The notes below the pieces were generated by a model that had not been told where the DNA came from, ran no database searches, and saw only the letters and a program-made list of their open reading frames with translations. Below, piece by piece: positions 54,286 to 64,000 of a stretch of DNA of 64,000 nt. Positions within the stretch are counted from its first letter, which is position 1. Each line of letters starts with the position of its first letter. Origin of the DNA: Pedobacter sp. UBA4863 (GTDB taxonomy: Bacteria > Bacteroidota > Bacteroidia > Sphingobacteriales > Sphingobacteriaceae). The position numbers were made by a program, and so were the translations under genes. The stretch covers positions 87,205-151,204 of the forward strand of contig NZ_DHDZ01000033.1 of assembly GCF_002399615.1 (NCBI RefSeq). Reading direction: 5' to 3'.

Positions 54286-55809
54286 TTAATAACCCGGATT
54301 TTGTACCAAATTTGGATTTTGGTCTATAGCCGATTGTGGTATAGGAAGCCTGTATGAGTTTTTCACAAATGGGTAAACTCTCGCCTTTCTTCCCGAATCT
54401 TTTGCATATACTGCGTTCATAATTTCCTCTACTCTATCTAATCGTACCAGATCAAACCAACGTTGCCCTTCAAATGCCAATTCTAGCCTACGCTCTTTTA
54501 AAATGGCATCTTCCATCGCTTTTTGGTTGGTTCTTACATTAAATGGTAGTGGTTGTAGGTTAACTCTGTTTCTTATTTTATCTACAATTACTGCTGCTGC
54601 TTCCAAGTTTTTATTTGGTCCCATTACCAAGGCTTCTGCTTTAAGCAAAAGAATATCTGCATAGCGTATTTTAATAATGCTACTAAATGCAGAACGCAGT
54701 TTGTACATAAATGGATAATTGGTAGATGGATAATAATTGCTCCAAGTGGTGGTGTAATAAACTACAGATTCACTAAAACGTTTAGTGTCTCCCTCGTTTT
54801 GGAAAGTTTGGATCAAATCTCGCGAAGGTGTTACCCATTTGGCCCATGTAAAATTAACGGCGTAGTTAGCTAAATCACGACCGAACATCCAAGTTGCCCA
54901 GTTACCTGCTCCCGGCAAAAACTGCGCTTCCAAAATAGATTCCTGGGTATTTCTTACTTTGGCATCTGTATTGGCTGCATTCATTCCAAATAGGTCGGTA
55001 TAATCCCCTATAATGTCAAAGCCGTCTGTTGTCAAAGCATCGCTATATTGTATTACTTTTGTATAATCGCGTAAAGGTTTTTCGGCATATATTTTTGCCA
55101 ACAACGCCTTAGCTACAGATTTTGAGAAAATGGTTTTATTTGCCGCATTATTATTTGGTGCATTTTGAAGGGCGAACAAACAATCTTCTTCTATCTGTCT
55201 ATAAGCATCAATTTCTGGTGATTGTTTTGGAAAATAGTCTTTATATACTGTACCGATAGTTTCTGCGGTAATATCTCCCGCTACTGTGGTAATTACTGGG
55301 ATTGAACCGTAAATACGCACCATATCAAACATTACCAATGCTCTAAAAAGTCTTCCTTGTGCTTTAAATAAACTTATCTCGCTTTGGCTTAAGGAATTAT
55401 CGGCCACGCTATCTGCATAAACAATTAGCCTGTTAGCCCTGCCAATGTCTTCCAAATATCTGCGCCAATCTCTATTGATTACAGAGTTAGATCCTTCTAT
55501 AGAATTATTTTCAAACGGAATTACCTCCGCTCCGGTTGTACCAGCATAAGCGTTATCAGAATGAGATTCTGCAATAAGCAATAAATCTAAATACCAATGC
55601 TCTTGGCGGTCACGCATTTGCTGATATAAAAAGGCAAGATAATTTTGAATTGTCGCCTTATCTTTAAAGACCACTTCTTTTCCTTGTGCTGTAACGCCTT
55701 CTGTTACATCAGAATAAGTATCAACTGGGTCTCTTGCCAATTCACATGATGAGGCCAGCCCAATTGTTAATATGCCTATTAAAACAGGTAATATATTTGA
55801 ATGTTTCAT
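54286..55809 (-). CDS. susD: SusD/RagB family nutrient-binding lipoprotein
   Basis: The 507-residue lipoprotein (lipobox LASSCE, Cys near 22) is of the RagB/SusD family, which binds glycans and covers the SusC channel. Family parts are the N-terminal TPR-like helices (FKAQGRLFRALVMFDMVRIYG near 148-168) and the C-terminal RYADILLLKAEALVM, LKERRLELAFEGQRWFDLVRLDRVEEIM and RLPIPQSAIDQNPNLVQNPGY motifs, which end nearly all SusD proteins. It lies 12 nt after susC. The label susD is family-level and does not mean starch. Confidence 0.92.
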   Translation of the reverse strand: MKHSNILPVLIGILTIGLASSCELARDPVDTYSDVTEGVTAQGKEVVFKDKATIQNYLAFLYQQMRDRQEHWYLDLLLIAESHSDNAYAGTTGAEVIPFENNSIEGSNSVINRDWRRYLEDIGRANRLIVYADSVADNSLSQSEISLFKAQGRLFRALVMFDMVRIYGSIPVITTVAGDITAETIGTVYKDYFPKQSPEIDAYRQIEEDCLFALQNAPNNNAANKTIFSKSVAKALLAKIYAEKPLRDYTKVIQYSDALTTDGFDIIGDYTDLFGMNAANTDAKVRNTQESILEAQFLPGAGNWATWMFGRDLANYAVNFTWAKWVTPSRDLIQTFQNEGDTKRFSESVVYYTTTWSNYYPSTNYPFMYKLRSAFSSIIKIRYADILLLKAEALVMGPNKNLEAAAVIVDKIRNRVNLQPLPFNVRTNQKAMEDAILKERRLELAFEGQRWFDLVRLDRVEEIMNAVYAKDSGRKARVYPFVKNSYRLPIPQSAIDQNPNLVQNPGY

Positions 55810-55821
55810 GATTTTCTACAA

Positions 55822-58800
55822 TTAAAATTCGAGATTTAATCCTACTACAAATGAACGGCTATGCGGATAAGTCCCCCAATCTATACCTTGAACAGAACCG
55901 CTGTTTCCCCATTGGTTTACCTCTGGATCTATCCCAGTATATTTTGTTAGCGTAAATAGGTTGCTTACCGAAAGATAAGGTTGCAATTTGCCAATGCCCA
56001 CTTTCTTTAATTTATCAGTAGCGAAATTATAGCTCAGCGACACATTTTTTAGCCTTAGATAACTGCCATCTTCTATAAAATAGGTTGAGTTTTTCATATT
56101 AAAATTGGCTTTAGGAACATCTGTGATCTGCCCGGGTACTTGCCATCTGTTTAAAACTCTTGTAGTTTGGTTCTTGCCGTCGTACATACCTTCTGTTTCC
56201 ATTCTGCTGGCGTTAAAGATATCGTTGCCATAAGTTCCTTGAATGAATACACTTAAATTGAAGTTCTTCCATGAGAAATTATTGGTCATACCATAGGTAA
56301 ATTTTGGATTAGGATCACCAATGTAGGTTCTATCAGAGGTTGATAGTTTACCATCACCGTTAAGGTCTCTGTATTTCAGTTCTCCTGTTTCAGGATCAAC
56401 ACCATCGCTAATGTAGCCATAAAATCCACCTAAAGGTCTTCCGGGTACGTTACGTACTACATCTTCGTTTACGGTTTCACTGGTTCTCGCCGTACTATAG
56501 ATTTGCTGCGTAGCCAATTTGTCCAATCTGTTCTTATTGAACGAGATATTGAAATCGGTATCCCAAATAAGACTTTTATTAGTCAGGTTTTTAGAGCTGA
56601 TGGCTACCTCAAAACCTTTATTAGTCATTTCGCCCTCATTTCTTGCCAAACTGGTTATCGCATTTGCCCCTTCTGGCAATGTAATATACATTAGCATATC
56701 AGTTGTCTTTTTATGATAATAGTCTAACGTTACCGAAAACCTATTTTTAATAAATGAAAGGTCTAAACCAACATTTAACTGTGTAGTTGTTTCCCATGTT
56801 AAATCTTTTGTTCTTAAATTAGCAGGAGTAATAGTTGGAAGTGCATTTTGCAGCCCTGTTTCAAACCAACGTTGTCTACTAATGTTATATCGTTGCAAAT
56901 AAGCATAATCGCCTATACCAGATTGGTTTCCTGTTTGGCCCCAACCTCCACGAATTTTTAAATCATCTAACCAGTTTTTCGTACCATCTAAGAACGATTC
57001 GGAAGAAATGCGCCATGCAGCAGAAATCGATGGAAAATATCCCCACCTGCTATCTGGGTGTAGTTTCGAAGAACCATCTGCCCTAAGGTTTGCCGTTAAT
57101 AAATACTTACTATCGTAATTATACATTGCCCGGGCAAAATAAGACATCATTGCCCATGTAGAGCCACCGCTTCCAGTACCATCCCACGAAATTTTATTGG
57201 CCGCATTAAGGGTTTGTATTTGGTCGTTCCTATAATGTGATCCGTAGATATAACTATTCGAATATTTAGAGTCTGTCCACGAACTACCTGCCATAGTTTC
57301 TAAATTATGCTTATTAATGCTGGTAGTGTAGGTAAGCACATTATCCCATGTGAGTACGGTATTTATATTTCTGGTATCCGACCCTTCTCCAAACTGGTTT
57401 CGTCCCCACGATGTAGATATAGGATCCAAAAAAGTGGTGTTCAATGCATTTCTACGGTCGAGAGCAAACGTAGATTTAAAGGTTAATTTAGGCAGAAAAG
57501 TAAATAAGGCACTTCCCGAAGCCAATAACCTGTTTTCTTTGCCAATGTTATTTTTGCTACGGGCCATATTCTCTAATGGGTTGGTAATGTTGTTTATACC
57601 GTAGAAATTATTGTAATACTCTGCTTCGTTTAATGGGTTCCATATGGGCGCATAGGTTGGTGTATTTACGGTAGATAAAACTACCCCTCCTCTATTAGCT
57701 CCCGTACCGGTAATAATACCGTTACTACCATAATCGGCATAATTGATGTTGGCATTTAGTTTTAGCCACGACCTAATCTGGTTATCTACATTTGCCCTAA
57801 AATTATATCTTTTGAAAAAGGCAGCATCCAAAGTGCCTTTTTCGTTGATATAGCCAGCAGATAGAAAATATTTTAGTTTTTCCGTTCCGTCGGAAACTGA
57901 TAGCTGATAGCTTTCTATCCGTCCGGTATTGAAAGCTTCATTAAACCAGTCTGTTTGGTCTGTTAAACCCATAGGCAGGCTTATCATGCCTATTTCATTT
58001 TGCAGATCTCGGTATTGCGAAGTATTTAATACTTGGAACGGATTGTCAACCACGTTGTAGGTTAATTGCGTGTTAAGACTAATTTTTGCATTTCCTGTAC
58101 TACCCGCCTTTGTAGCTATCAACACCACTCCATTTGCCGCTCTGGAACCATAAATAGCTGCCGAAGACGCATCTTTTAGGATTTGCATACTTGCAATATC
58201 ATTGGGAGAAAGAAATCTGATATTATCTACCGGAACGCCGTCAACCACATATAAAGGATCGTTACTGCCATTGTAAGAAGTTGTACCTCTTACCCTAATG
58301 GCCATTTCTGCACCAGGAGTGCCATTTGGTTGCATTACTGCCACACCTGCCGCTCTACCCTGAATTGCTTGAGCTACGTTAACAATTGGCCGTTGATCCA
58401 AATCTTTGGTAGAAACTGTAGAGATTGCCGTTGTTACGTCTTTCCTTTTTACAGTACCGTAGCCAATAACTACCAAACCTTCTAACATGTTTGTAGCTGG
58501 TGTTAATGTAATTTGTAAAGTGGATGAACTTGCCACCACTTCTTTAGTTTCGTATCCCAAGTAGGATATTCTCAATACGGCATTTTGTGGGACTGAAATC
58601 ACAAATTTTCCGTCGGTGTCGGTTTGGGTTCCCCCTGTGCTTCCTTTTACAGAAACCGAGACACCTATAAGGGTTTCTTTGGTTTGCTCATCGGTTATAC
58701 GTCCGCTTACCTGAATGGTTTGTTGGGAATGTGCCTGAAGAATGGGTACCGTCAAACAAATAACCAAAACCAAATAACGTAAAGATGCTAGATGCTTCAT
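55822..58800 (-). CDS. susC: SusC/RagA family TonB-linked outer-membrane transporter
   Basis: The 992-residue transporter has a signal peptide (ending ILQAHSQ), a carboxypeptidase-regulatory-like domain (about 28-105: QVSGRITDEQTKETLIGVSVSVKG), a TonB-dependent plug (about 115-230, with GYGTVKRKDVTTAISTVSTKDL and RGTTSYNGSNDPLYVVDGVPVDNI and IYGSRAANGVVLI, the standard SusC signature) and the large beta-barrel ending in ..HSRSFVVGLNLEF with terminal Phe. It imports oligosaccharides produced by the GH30 enzymes. It is the first gene of the minus-strand operon; the 264-nt region before it should hold its promoter. Confidence 0.94.
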   Translation of the reverse strand: MKHLASLRYLVLVICLTVPILQAHSQQTIQVSGRITDEQTKETLIGVSVSVKGSTGGTQTDTDGKFVISVPQNAVLRISYLGYETKEVVASSSTLQITLTPATNMLEGLVVIGYGTVKRKDVTTAISTVSTKDLDQRPIVNVAQAIQGRAAGVAVMQPNGTPGAEMAIRVRGTTSYNGSNDPLYVVDGVPVDNIRFLSPNDIASMQILKDASSAAIYGSRAANGVVLIATKAGSTGNAKISLNTQLTYNVVDNPFQVLNTSQYRDLQNEIGMISLPMGLTDQTDWFNEAFNTGRIESYQLSVSDGTEKLKYFLSAGYINEKGTLDAAFFKRYNFRANVDNQIRSWLKLNANINYADYGSNGIITGTGANRGGVVLSTVNTPTYAPIWNPLNEAEYYNNFYGINNITNPLENMARSKNNIGKENRLLASGSALFTFLPKLTFKSTFALDRRNALNTTFLDPISTSWGRNQFGEGSDTRNINTVLTWDNVLTYTTSINKHNLETMAGSSWTDSKYSNSYIYGSHYRNDQIQTLNAANKISWDGTGSGGSTWAMMSYFARAMYNYDSKYLLTANLRADGSSKLHPDSRWGYFPSISAAWRISSESFLDGTKNWLDDLKIRGGWGQTGNQSGIGDYAYLQRYNISRQRWFETGLQNALPTITPANLRTKDLTWETTTQLNVGLDLSFIKNRFSVTLDYYHKKTTDMLMYITLPEGANAITSLARNEGEMTNKGFEVAISSKNLTNKSLIWDTDFNISFNKNRLDKLATQQIYSTARTSETVNEDVVRNVPGRPLGGFYGYISDGVDPETGELKYRDLNGDGKLSTSDRTYIGDPNPKFTYGMTNNFSWKNFNLSVFIQGTYGNDIFNASRMETEGMYDGKNQTTRVLNRWQVPGQITDVPKANFNMKNSTYFIEDGSYLRLKNVSLSYNFATDKLKKVGIGKLQPYLSVSNLFTLTKYTGIDPEVNQWGNSGSVQGIDWGTYPHSRSFVVGLNLEF

Positions 58801-59064
58801 TCGAAAATTAGATTTTGAATTGGGTTTATAAATGGTTAATGCAAAGTTGGGCAGACAATCTGTTTAGGTTAAGCTGCATTTGCTACAACAAAACTACTCG
58901 GAGATAAGATGAATTGTATGGCTAAGTTGTAAAGAAGTACTAAAAAATAAACACAAAACACTTAAAATCAACATTTTAAATATTATCTTAAAAACTAAAA
59001 AGTACTAAAAAGAGAATAAATGATAGGGTTTTAAGGCCTTGTAAATGCTATTTAAATGTTCAAT

Positions 59065-60669
59065 CTAACGTTCCAAAACAGCAATTTGCTTAACCATATC
59101 TTCAAAATCTGCTCTAGACACCGATGCTTTATTTCTCACCTTTGTACGATAGTTATAAACTGTTCGAAGAGAATAACGAAGAAAGCTTGCAATTTTTATG
59201 CTATCATCTATCCCTAAACGGATTAAGGCGAATATACGCAGCTCGGTATTTAACAGTTCTCCCTTTTTAGGAAGTATTTTTTCGTCTTCCTTTAAAAGCG
59301 CATTAAATTCTTCCACAAAAGATGGGTACAAATTCAGAAATATCTGGTCGAAATTGTGGTAAAGCTCTTCCACTTCTTTTTCGACCATTTGTGTTGATTT
59401 TAATTGTTCTATTAATGCTTTGGTTTGGTTGGTGGTGGCTTTTTTGAGCAAATGTTTCCTGATGCTGTCCATTTTCTCTATGTATGAAGAACACATGTCA
59501 AAAAACTGGGCAATATATTCTTCTTTAATGTGGTTGGCTTCCGAAAGTTGTGTATTGGTTGCATTAACTTGAGAATTGAGCTGTTGCAGTTGCGTATTAG
59601 TTTTAGACAACTCCTGCTTAATTCTATTTAACCGTTTAACTTGTCTATAAATGATAATCAGGCCAGCTATCAATATGATCGATAAAAAGCTAATCAGCAT
59701 TAAGTTCATCATTAACTTTTTATTCTGGCTATCAATCTTTTTTTGATAGGCAGCATTAATTATTGGGTAAAACGATGTTCCTTCTATAATACGATATCTC
59801 ACATTACAGGCAATGGCATCTTTTATTGCTTTATCAATCAGTTTAAAAGCCCTGTCAAAATCGCCCAATTCATAATAGGTAAGTGCTAAATCCTGTAGCG
59901 AAGCATTGTCTCTAGTAGCGGTTTCAATATCTGCACAAGTAGAAACGATATAATAATATTGCTGTTTTTCAATGTTATTCTCGTGCTTATAAATCAGGCC
60001 CAAGAAGTATGCGACAGTTGCTTTTTCTTCTATTGATGCCGTAGACAGCAACGCTAACAACTTTTTTTTCGCCTCTTGCCGGTTACCCATAAACAAAATT
60101 TTGGTAGCGTAAGACAGGCGGTACTCATGAGAGTTGGGGTTCAATACAGATAAAAGCGAATCTCGGTAGAGTTCGCTCTTATGATAGTTTACAGTATGAT
60201 TGTTACTCTGTCCATAATGGCTATAAAATGCAGAATAGGTATCATAATATTTTGGTAGTAGATTTTGATGCAGAGATGCTCTATTCACCTTTTGCAAAAG
60301 GTTTTCTGCTTCAATGTATCTTCCAATGGTAGAATAGATCCATGCTACATCTAAATCTATGATTGTTTTAATAGAATCGGAAAGGTTAACCGATAATGTT
60401 TTACATTTTAGGGCATAGGTTAGCGCAGAATCGATCTGAAATTTCTTGTATGCCTCTAACAGTTGATAATTCTTTTTAAAATTGTCTTTAGGATGTGTTA
60501 AACTGTTCTTTAGCTTCTCGATATCATCTTGTCGCTTTTTTATAAAAAGATCTTGATTTTGCAGCAAATAGTCTAAACGTTTTTCCATCTGTACAAACTC
60601 ATCTCCTGTTTGTGCGTATCCTAAAGAATATACAGCCGAAAAAAACAAAAATACAACAAAAGCCTTCAT
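59065..60669 (-). CDS. TPR/coiled-coil membrane regulator with C-terminal HTH (DUF6377-type)
   Basis: The ~534-residue protein starts at MKAFVVFLFFSAVYSLGYAQ (alternatives at 60684 and 60723). Parts in order are a signal peptide, TPR-like helical repeats in the periplasm (about 30-310), one transmembrane helix (LMLISFLSIILIAGLIIIY, near 325-345), a coiled coil (KQELSKTNTQLQQLNSQVNATNTQLSEANHIKEEY) and a LuxR-like helix-turn-helix at the end (LGIDDSIKIASFLRYSLRTVYNYRTKVRNKA). It fits the DUF6377 regulators that sit beside sus loci. It probably senses the glycan in the periplasm and activates the sus operon just downstream. Confidence 0.8.
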   Translation of the reverse strand: MKAFVVFLFFSAVYSLGYAQTGDEFVQMEKRLDYLLQNQDLFIKKRQDDIEKLKNSLTHPKDNFKKNYQLLEAYKKFQIDSALTYALKCKTLSVNLSDSIKTIIDLDVAWIYSTIGRYIEAENLLQKVNRASLHQNLLPKYYDTYSAFYSHYGQSNNHTVNYHKSELYRDSLLSVLNPNSHEYRLSYATKILFMGNRQEAKKKLLALLSTASIEEKATVAYFLGLIYKHENNIEKQQYYYIVSTCADIETATRDNASLQDLALTYYELGDFDRAFKLIDKAIKDAIACNVRYRIIEGTSFYPIINAAYQKKIDSQNKKLMMNLMLISFLSIILIAGLIIIYRQVKRLNRIKQELSKTNTQLQQLNSQVNATNTQLSEANHIKEEYIAQFFDMCSSYIEKMDSIRKHLLKKATTNQTKALIEQLKSTQMVEKEVEELYHNFDQIFLNLYPSFVEEFNALLKEDEKILPKKGELLNTELRIFALIRLGIDDSIKIASFLRYSLRTVYNYRTKVRNKASVSRADFEDMVKQIAVLER

Positions 60670-60890
60670 ACAATATCTCCGCATTGGGAATAGAAAGTAA
60701 ATATATGGTTTAAAAATAAGCATGGAGGATTCAATACGCTTATTATAAAACGAATATGCAAAAATATTGGCAGATTGAGCTGTTGACTGTTATTGTTTTT
60801 GATAAATAATGATATTGTAAGCTGTAAATAAGTATTTTAAATAATCAGAAGGTATTATTGCAAACAAAATAGATTGGTACACCTATGTGT

Positions 60891-62336
60891 TTAATTAATA
60901 ACAAAAGTGGTAATGGAATGTGCCAAGCTATTTGTTTTTGCGGCATACCCCTTGAACCATAGCTGGTATGGCAAATCGTTATCTGAAGCATTCATTACTA
61001 CAATTACAATTTTTCCATCCGGATTAATGAAGCCTATAGTTTGTAAAATATCTCTGGAAGGCGAAGTAATAATCCTTTTAGCACCCGGCTGGATAAACTT
61101 AGAAAAATGGCCTAAATAGTAGTAAGCATTGGTGTAAATCAGTTTTTTTGTTCTAGTATCTGCATGTATGGGTGCAAAACATAAATTTTTAACATGATTT
61201 GGCCCTCCTGTTTCGTCCAACAAGATGTTCCAATCTGTCCATGCAGCAGTTCCGGCGTTAAAATCGTTAATCATTGAGTGTCCATACCTTTCGCCCAACG
61301 ACCAGTTGTTGATGCTGTCTAAATCAAATTTTTCCTTACACCCTTCTGTAAAGATCAGTTCCTTGTCTGGGAACGCTTCTTTTACATTTTTAAGGTTATA
61401 AAATTGCATATTGCTTTTTGTCCAGGTTTCGTACCAATGGAAACCAATGCCCCAAACGTATTTTGCAGCTTCTTTATCACTGAGAATTGTACTTGCTCTT
61501 TGATAAATCAAATCCCTGTTATGGTCCCAAGCTATTAGTTTTTTGTTGCCCATACCTGCTTTTTGTAATGTTGGCCCCAAATATTCCTTAATAAAATCAC
61601 GCTCTTCTTCTGCTGTATATATGCATGATTCCCAAGTTTGTTTTGCCATCGGCTCATTTTGTACGGTTAGGCCCCATATCGGCAATCCCCTCTTTTCATA
61701 CTCTTGAATATACCTGATGTAATAATTTGCCCAAACCTGACGGTACTGTGGCAAAAGCTTTCCTCCTTGCAACATATTGTTATTGTCTTTCATCCACGCA
61801 GGCGGTGACCAAGGACTAACATATAAAGGCAAATTTCCACCTGCCATTGCTGTAGCAGCCTTAATTAATGGAAGTCTATGTTTTTCGTCGGGGGCAATAT
61901 TGAATGTTTTAAGTTCTTTATCATTGTCTTTAACATAGGTATAACTGTAGGAAGAAAAATCGCAACTGTTAATATGGGTTCTGGCAAGTGTGTAGCCAAT
62001 ACCTTCTGTTTTGCTATAATAAGCTTTTAGAAATTCCTGTTGCAAGGTTTTTGGCAATTTGGCATAAGTTTCTGCTGCTGCATCTGTTATTGCTCCGCCA
62101 ATGCCAACAAAAGTTTGAAATGTACGTTCTGTATCTATAAAAACGGTTGGCTCGGTTTCTAACGGTTGTTTATTGGGCCTAAATTGTAACGTTGCATTAC
62201 TGCTGATACGCTCAGTTGTATTTTTAGCTGTAGTAAATACTTTTATCTTTTTCGACTCAATATCTTGAGCAACTACTGCATTTGAATTTAGTAAAGTAAG
62301 GCTAAAGATGAAAACTAATCTTAATTCTTTGTTCAT
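60891..62336 (-). CDS. GH30 family glycosidase (second of the locus)
   Basis: The 481-residue secreted enzyme has a signal peptide ending in VVAQ. GH30 landmarks are TFQTFVGIGGAITDAAAE (about 72-89), LYVSPWSPPAWMKDN, the acid/base in LTVQNEPMAK (Glu 228) and the nucleophile in ELIFTEGCK (Glu 331). It resembles glucosylceramidase/beta-1,6-glucanase GH30 proteins and differs from the lipoprotein GH30 in the operon, which suggests division of labour: one on the cell surface, one in the periplasm. It has its own upstream region and lies upstream of the regulator on the same strand with a gap of about 220 nt. Confidence 0.85.
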   Translation of the reverse strand: MNKELRLVFIFSLTLLNSNAVVAQDIESKKIKVFTTAKNTTERISSNATLQFRPNKQPLETEPTVFIDTERTFQTFVGIGGAITDAAAETYAKLPKTLQQEFLKAYYSKTEGIGYTLARTHINSCDFSSYSYTYVKDNDKELKTFNIAPDEKHRLPLIKAATAMAGGNLPLYVSPWSPPAWMKDNNNMLQGGKLLPQYRQVWANYYIRYIQEYEKRGLPIWGLTVQNEPMAKQTWESCIYTAEEERDFIKEYLGPTLQKAGMGNKKLIAWDHNRDLIYQRASTILSDKEAAKYVWGIGFHWYETWTKSNMQFYNLKNVKEAFPDKELIFTEGCKEKFDLDSINNWSLGERYGHSMINDFNAGTAAWTDWNILLDETGGPNHVKNLCFAPIHADTRTKKLIYTNAYYYLGHFSKFIQPGAKRIITSPSRDILQTIGFINPDGKIVIVVMNASDNDLPYQLWFKGYAAKTNSLAHSITTFVIN

Positions 62337-62880
62337 AGCAAAATGATATCAGGAATGTTATAAATTTGGTGCTACACAAATAAACAAAAGACATTGAACA
62401 AATTAACTTCATATATATTTTTGGTACTGAATTGGTCAATATAAATGAGCTAAAATACAACTTAACCATTTTTACCGTTATTTATCAAAATCTCAATTAA
62501 AAGTACTTAAAAACACATTTAAACCATTAACTATTACAATAATGAATAGAAAACACAGGTAAAAAATCTCCTCAACGAAACAATTAAAAAATGAGGTTTT
62601 TGGTAAATAATATTGATGTAAATCATCTACAAACTCCGGTAAAAAGCTCATAAAAAACATCCTAAAAACTAGTGAAAATTTGAAATTGTGAATTTAGTGT
62701 AGAACAAGAAGCACTTGCTGGCAACTTATTTAAGATAAAGAACTCATCTGCCTAGCTATTTTATCCATTGAAATTTTAAACAGTTTCTAAATATAACTAC
62801 ACATAAAATTTTATGATGTAGTAAAAAAAATCCTATCTTCAAACCATTCAAAACTAACTAAACAAAAACATAATTATTTA
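62337..62880. other. Intergenic region, no gene recognised
   Basis: About 540 nt of very AT-rich DNA between the divergent GH30 gene and the permease gene. Several A/T tracts occur, but no ORF, convincing hairpin or TTG/TAnnTTTG promoter is visible. It must hold the promoters of both flanking genes. Confidence 0.6.
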
Positions 62881-64000
62881 TGAATATTAAGCTACGCTTA
62901 ACCATAATGAGTTTCATGCAGTTTTTTGTGTGGGGTGCATGGCTAATTACAATTGCCAACTATTGGTTTGGCACCAAACAATGGGATGGAACTCAATTCG
63001 GAGCCATATTTGCAACCATGGGCTTTGCATCTTTGTTTATGCCTACCTTAACGGGCATTATTGCCGATAAATGGATTAATGCAGAAAAATTATATGCCAT
63101 ACTACATATTTTTTACGCTTTTGTACTGTTCTATATTCCTCAAGTAGAAACACCCAACTCGTTTTTTTGGACGATGTTATTGGCCATGTGTTTTTATATG
63201 CCAACCATTTCTTTAAGCAATTCTATTTCTTATACTACCTTAAAATCTAACAGTTTAGATGTAGTGAAGGATTTCCCTCCTATTCGTGTGTGGGGAACTG
63301 TTGGCTTTATTGCGGCAATGTGGGTAACTAATTTAACGGGGAGCAAGGCTTCTGCCTATCAGTTTTATATTGCTGGAACCGGTGCATTGGCATTGGGCTT
63401 ATATTCATTTACCTTGCCTCCATGTAAGCCTTCTAAATTAATTTCAGAAAAAGCCAGTTTCCTAGATACTTTTGGTTTAAATGCCTTTAAGTTGTTTGCC
63501 ACGTATAAAATGGCTTTGTTTTTTATTTTCTCGATGTTTTTAGGAGGAGCTTTACAGTTAACCAATGCTTATGGCGATGTATTTTTAGATGAATTTAAAC
63601 ACTTTCCTAAATACGCAGAATCATTTGTGGTAAAATACTCTACCATTATCATGTCTATTTCTCAGGTATCTGAAACGCTTTTTATTTTGGCTATCCCCTT
63701 CTTTTTAAAGCGGTTTGGAATTAAAAAAGTGATGATTATTGCCATGTTAGCCTGGGTGTTTAGGTTTGGTTTGTTCGCATACGGAGATCCTGCTGGTAAT
63801 TTATGGATGATTGTGCTTTCTTGTATTGTTTACGGAATGGCATTTGATTTCTTCAATATTTCAGGTTCTTTATTCGTAGAAAGCAATACCGATTCTAAAA
63901 TTCGTTCTTCTGCACAAGGTTTATTTATGATGATGACCAATGGAGTAGGAGCTGTTTTGGGAAGTTTAACTTCTGGTTGGGCAATTGATCGTTTCTTTAC
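62881..64000 (+). CDS. Nucleoside permease-like MFS transporter (cut by window edge)
   Basis: The gene is open at the window end (373 codons seen). The product begins MNIKLRLTIMSFMQFFVWGAWLITIANYW, the characteristic start of the NupG/nucleoside:H+ symporter family, and continues with about ten hydrophobic helices (GFASLFMPTLTGIIADKW, RVWGTVGFIAAMWVTN). RVWGTVGFI and QGLFMMMTNGVGAVLGSLTSGWAIDRFF are also typical. It probably imports nucleosides with protons. It is divergent from the GH30 gene. Further genes of its operon would lie beyond the window. Confidence 0.85.

Noticed and set aside
63365..63565. Minus-strand frame of 66 codons in the permease gene
   Set aside because: It is a shadow of the plus-strand transporter, whose helices and family motifs are clear across the region.

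Overview
The window comes from a Bacteroidota chromosome, most likely Sphingobacteriaceae (Pedobacter-like). The signs are SusC/SusD pairs, type IX secretion (T9SS) C-terminal sorting domains, promoters of the Bacteroidota type (TTG-N19-TAnnTTTG), an AT-rich core, and typical core genes (etfBA, recQ, dnaB, queE). Positions 1 to about 33.6 kb are mobile or accessory DNA. From about 33.7 kb to the end the sequence is ordinary chromosome.

Region 1 (1-10.2 kb) is the end of an integrative conjugative or mobilizable element. It holds a GC-richer PRTRC cluster (ubiquitin-like C, F, B, E1/ThiF-like), a secreted T9SS propeller protein, a small unknown gene, a primase/TOPRIM-like protein, a probable oriT made of nested palindromes, and mobA-mobB-mobC (accessory protein, relaxase, VirD4-like coupling protein).

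Region 2 (10.4-23.5 kb) is defence cargo. A two-gene Hachiman system (hamA-hamB) is followed by an XRE regulator and a type I restriction-modification operon. That operon is interrupted between hsdS and hsdR by two extra genes, a ParB-like/AAA ATPase fusion and a TOPRIM protein, recalling PARIS or OLD/Gabija nucleases.

Region 3 (23.6-33.6 kb) is a second, very AT-rich island. It is bracketed by two ~177-nt direct repeats (about 94% identical) that look like independently transcribed structured ncRNA genes. A tyrosine recombinase lies just inside the left copy. The cargo is a compact operon I do not recognise as a named system: a small protein, a 1572-residue STAS-like/GHKL - PRTase - PRTase - GHKL protein, a receiver-like/nucleoside phosphorylase protein (effector architecture like Detocs DtcC), and a PD-(D/E)xK nuclease-like protein. 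This is my main candidate for an undescribed anti-phage system. A simple model is that both islands inserted in tandem at the same ncRNA locus upstream of pgl.

Region 4 (33.7-64 kb) is core chromosome: pgl, a Rieske protein, queE, an OmpA/PD40 protein, recQ, manC, rlmB, dnaB, an outer-membrane barrel, a LOG-family protein, chrA, a TPR protein, etfB-etfA, a bifunctional nuclease, and a LamG/T9SS protein. It ends with a polysaccharide utilization locus (susC-susD-GH30-surface lipoprotein, a TPR/HTH regulator, a second GH30), probably for a beta-glucan, and a nucleoside-permease-like gene cut by the window edge. I saw no tRNA, rRNA or CRISPR array.
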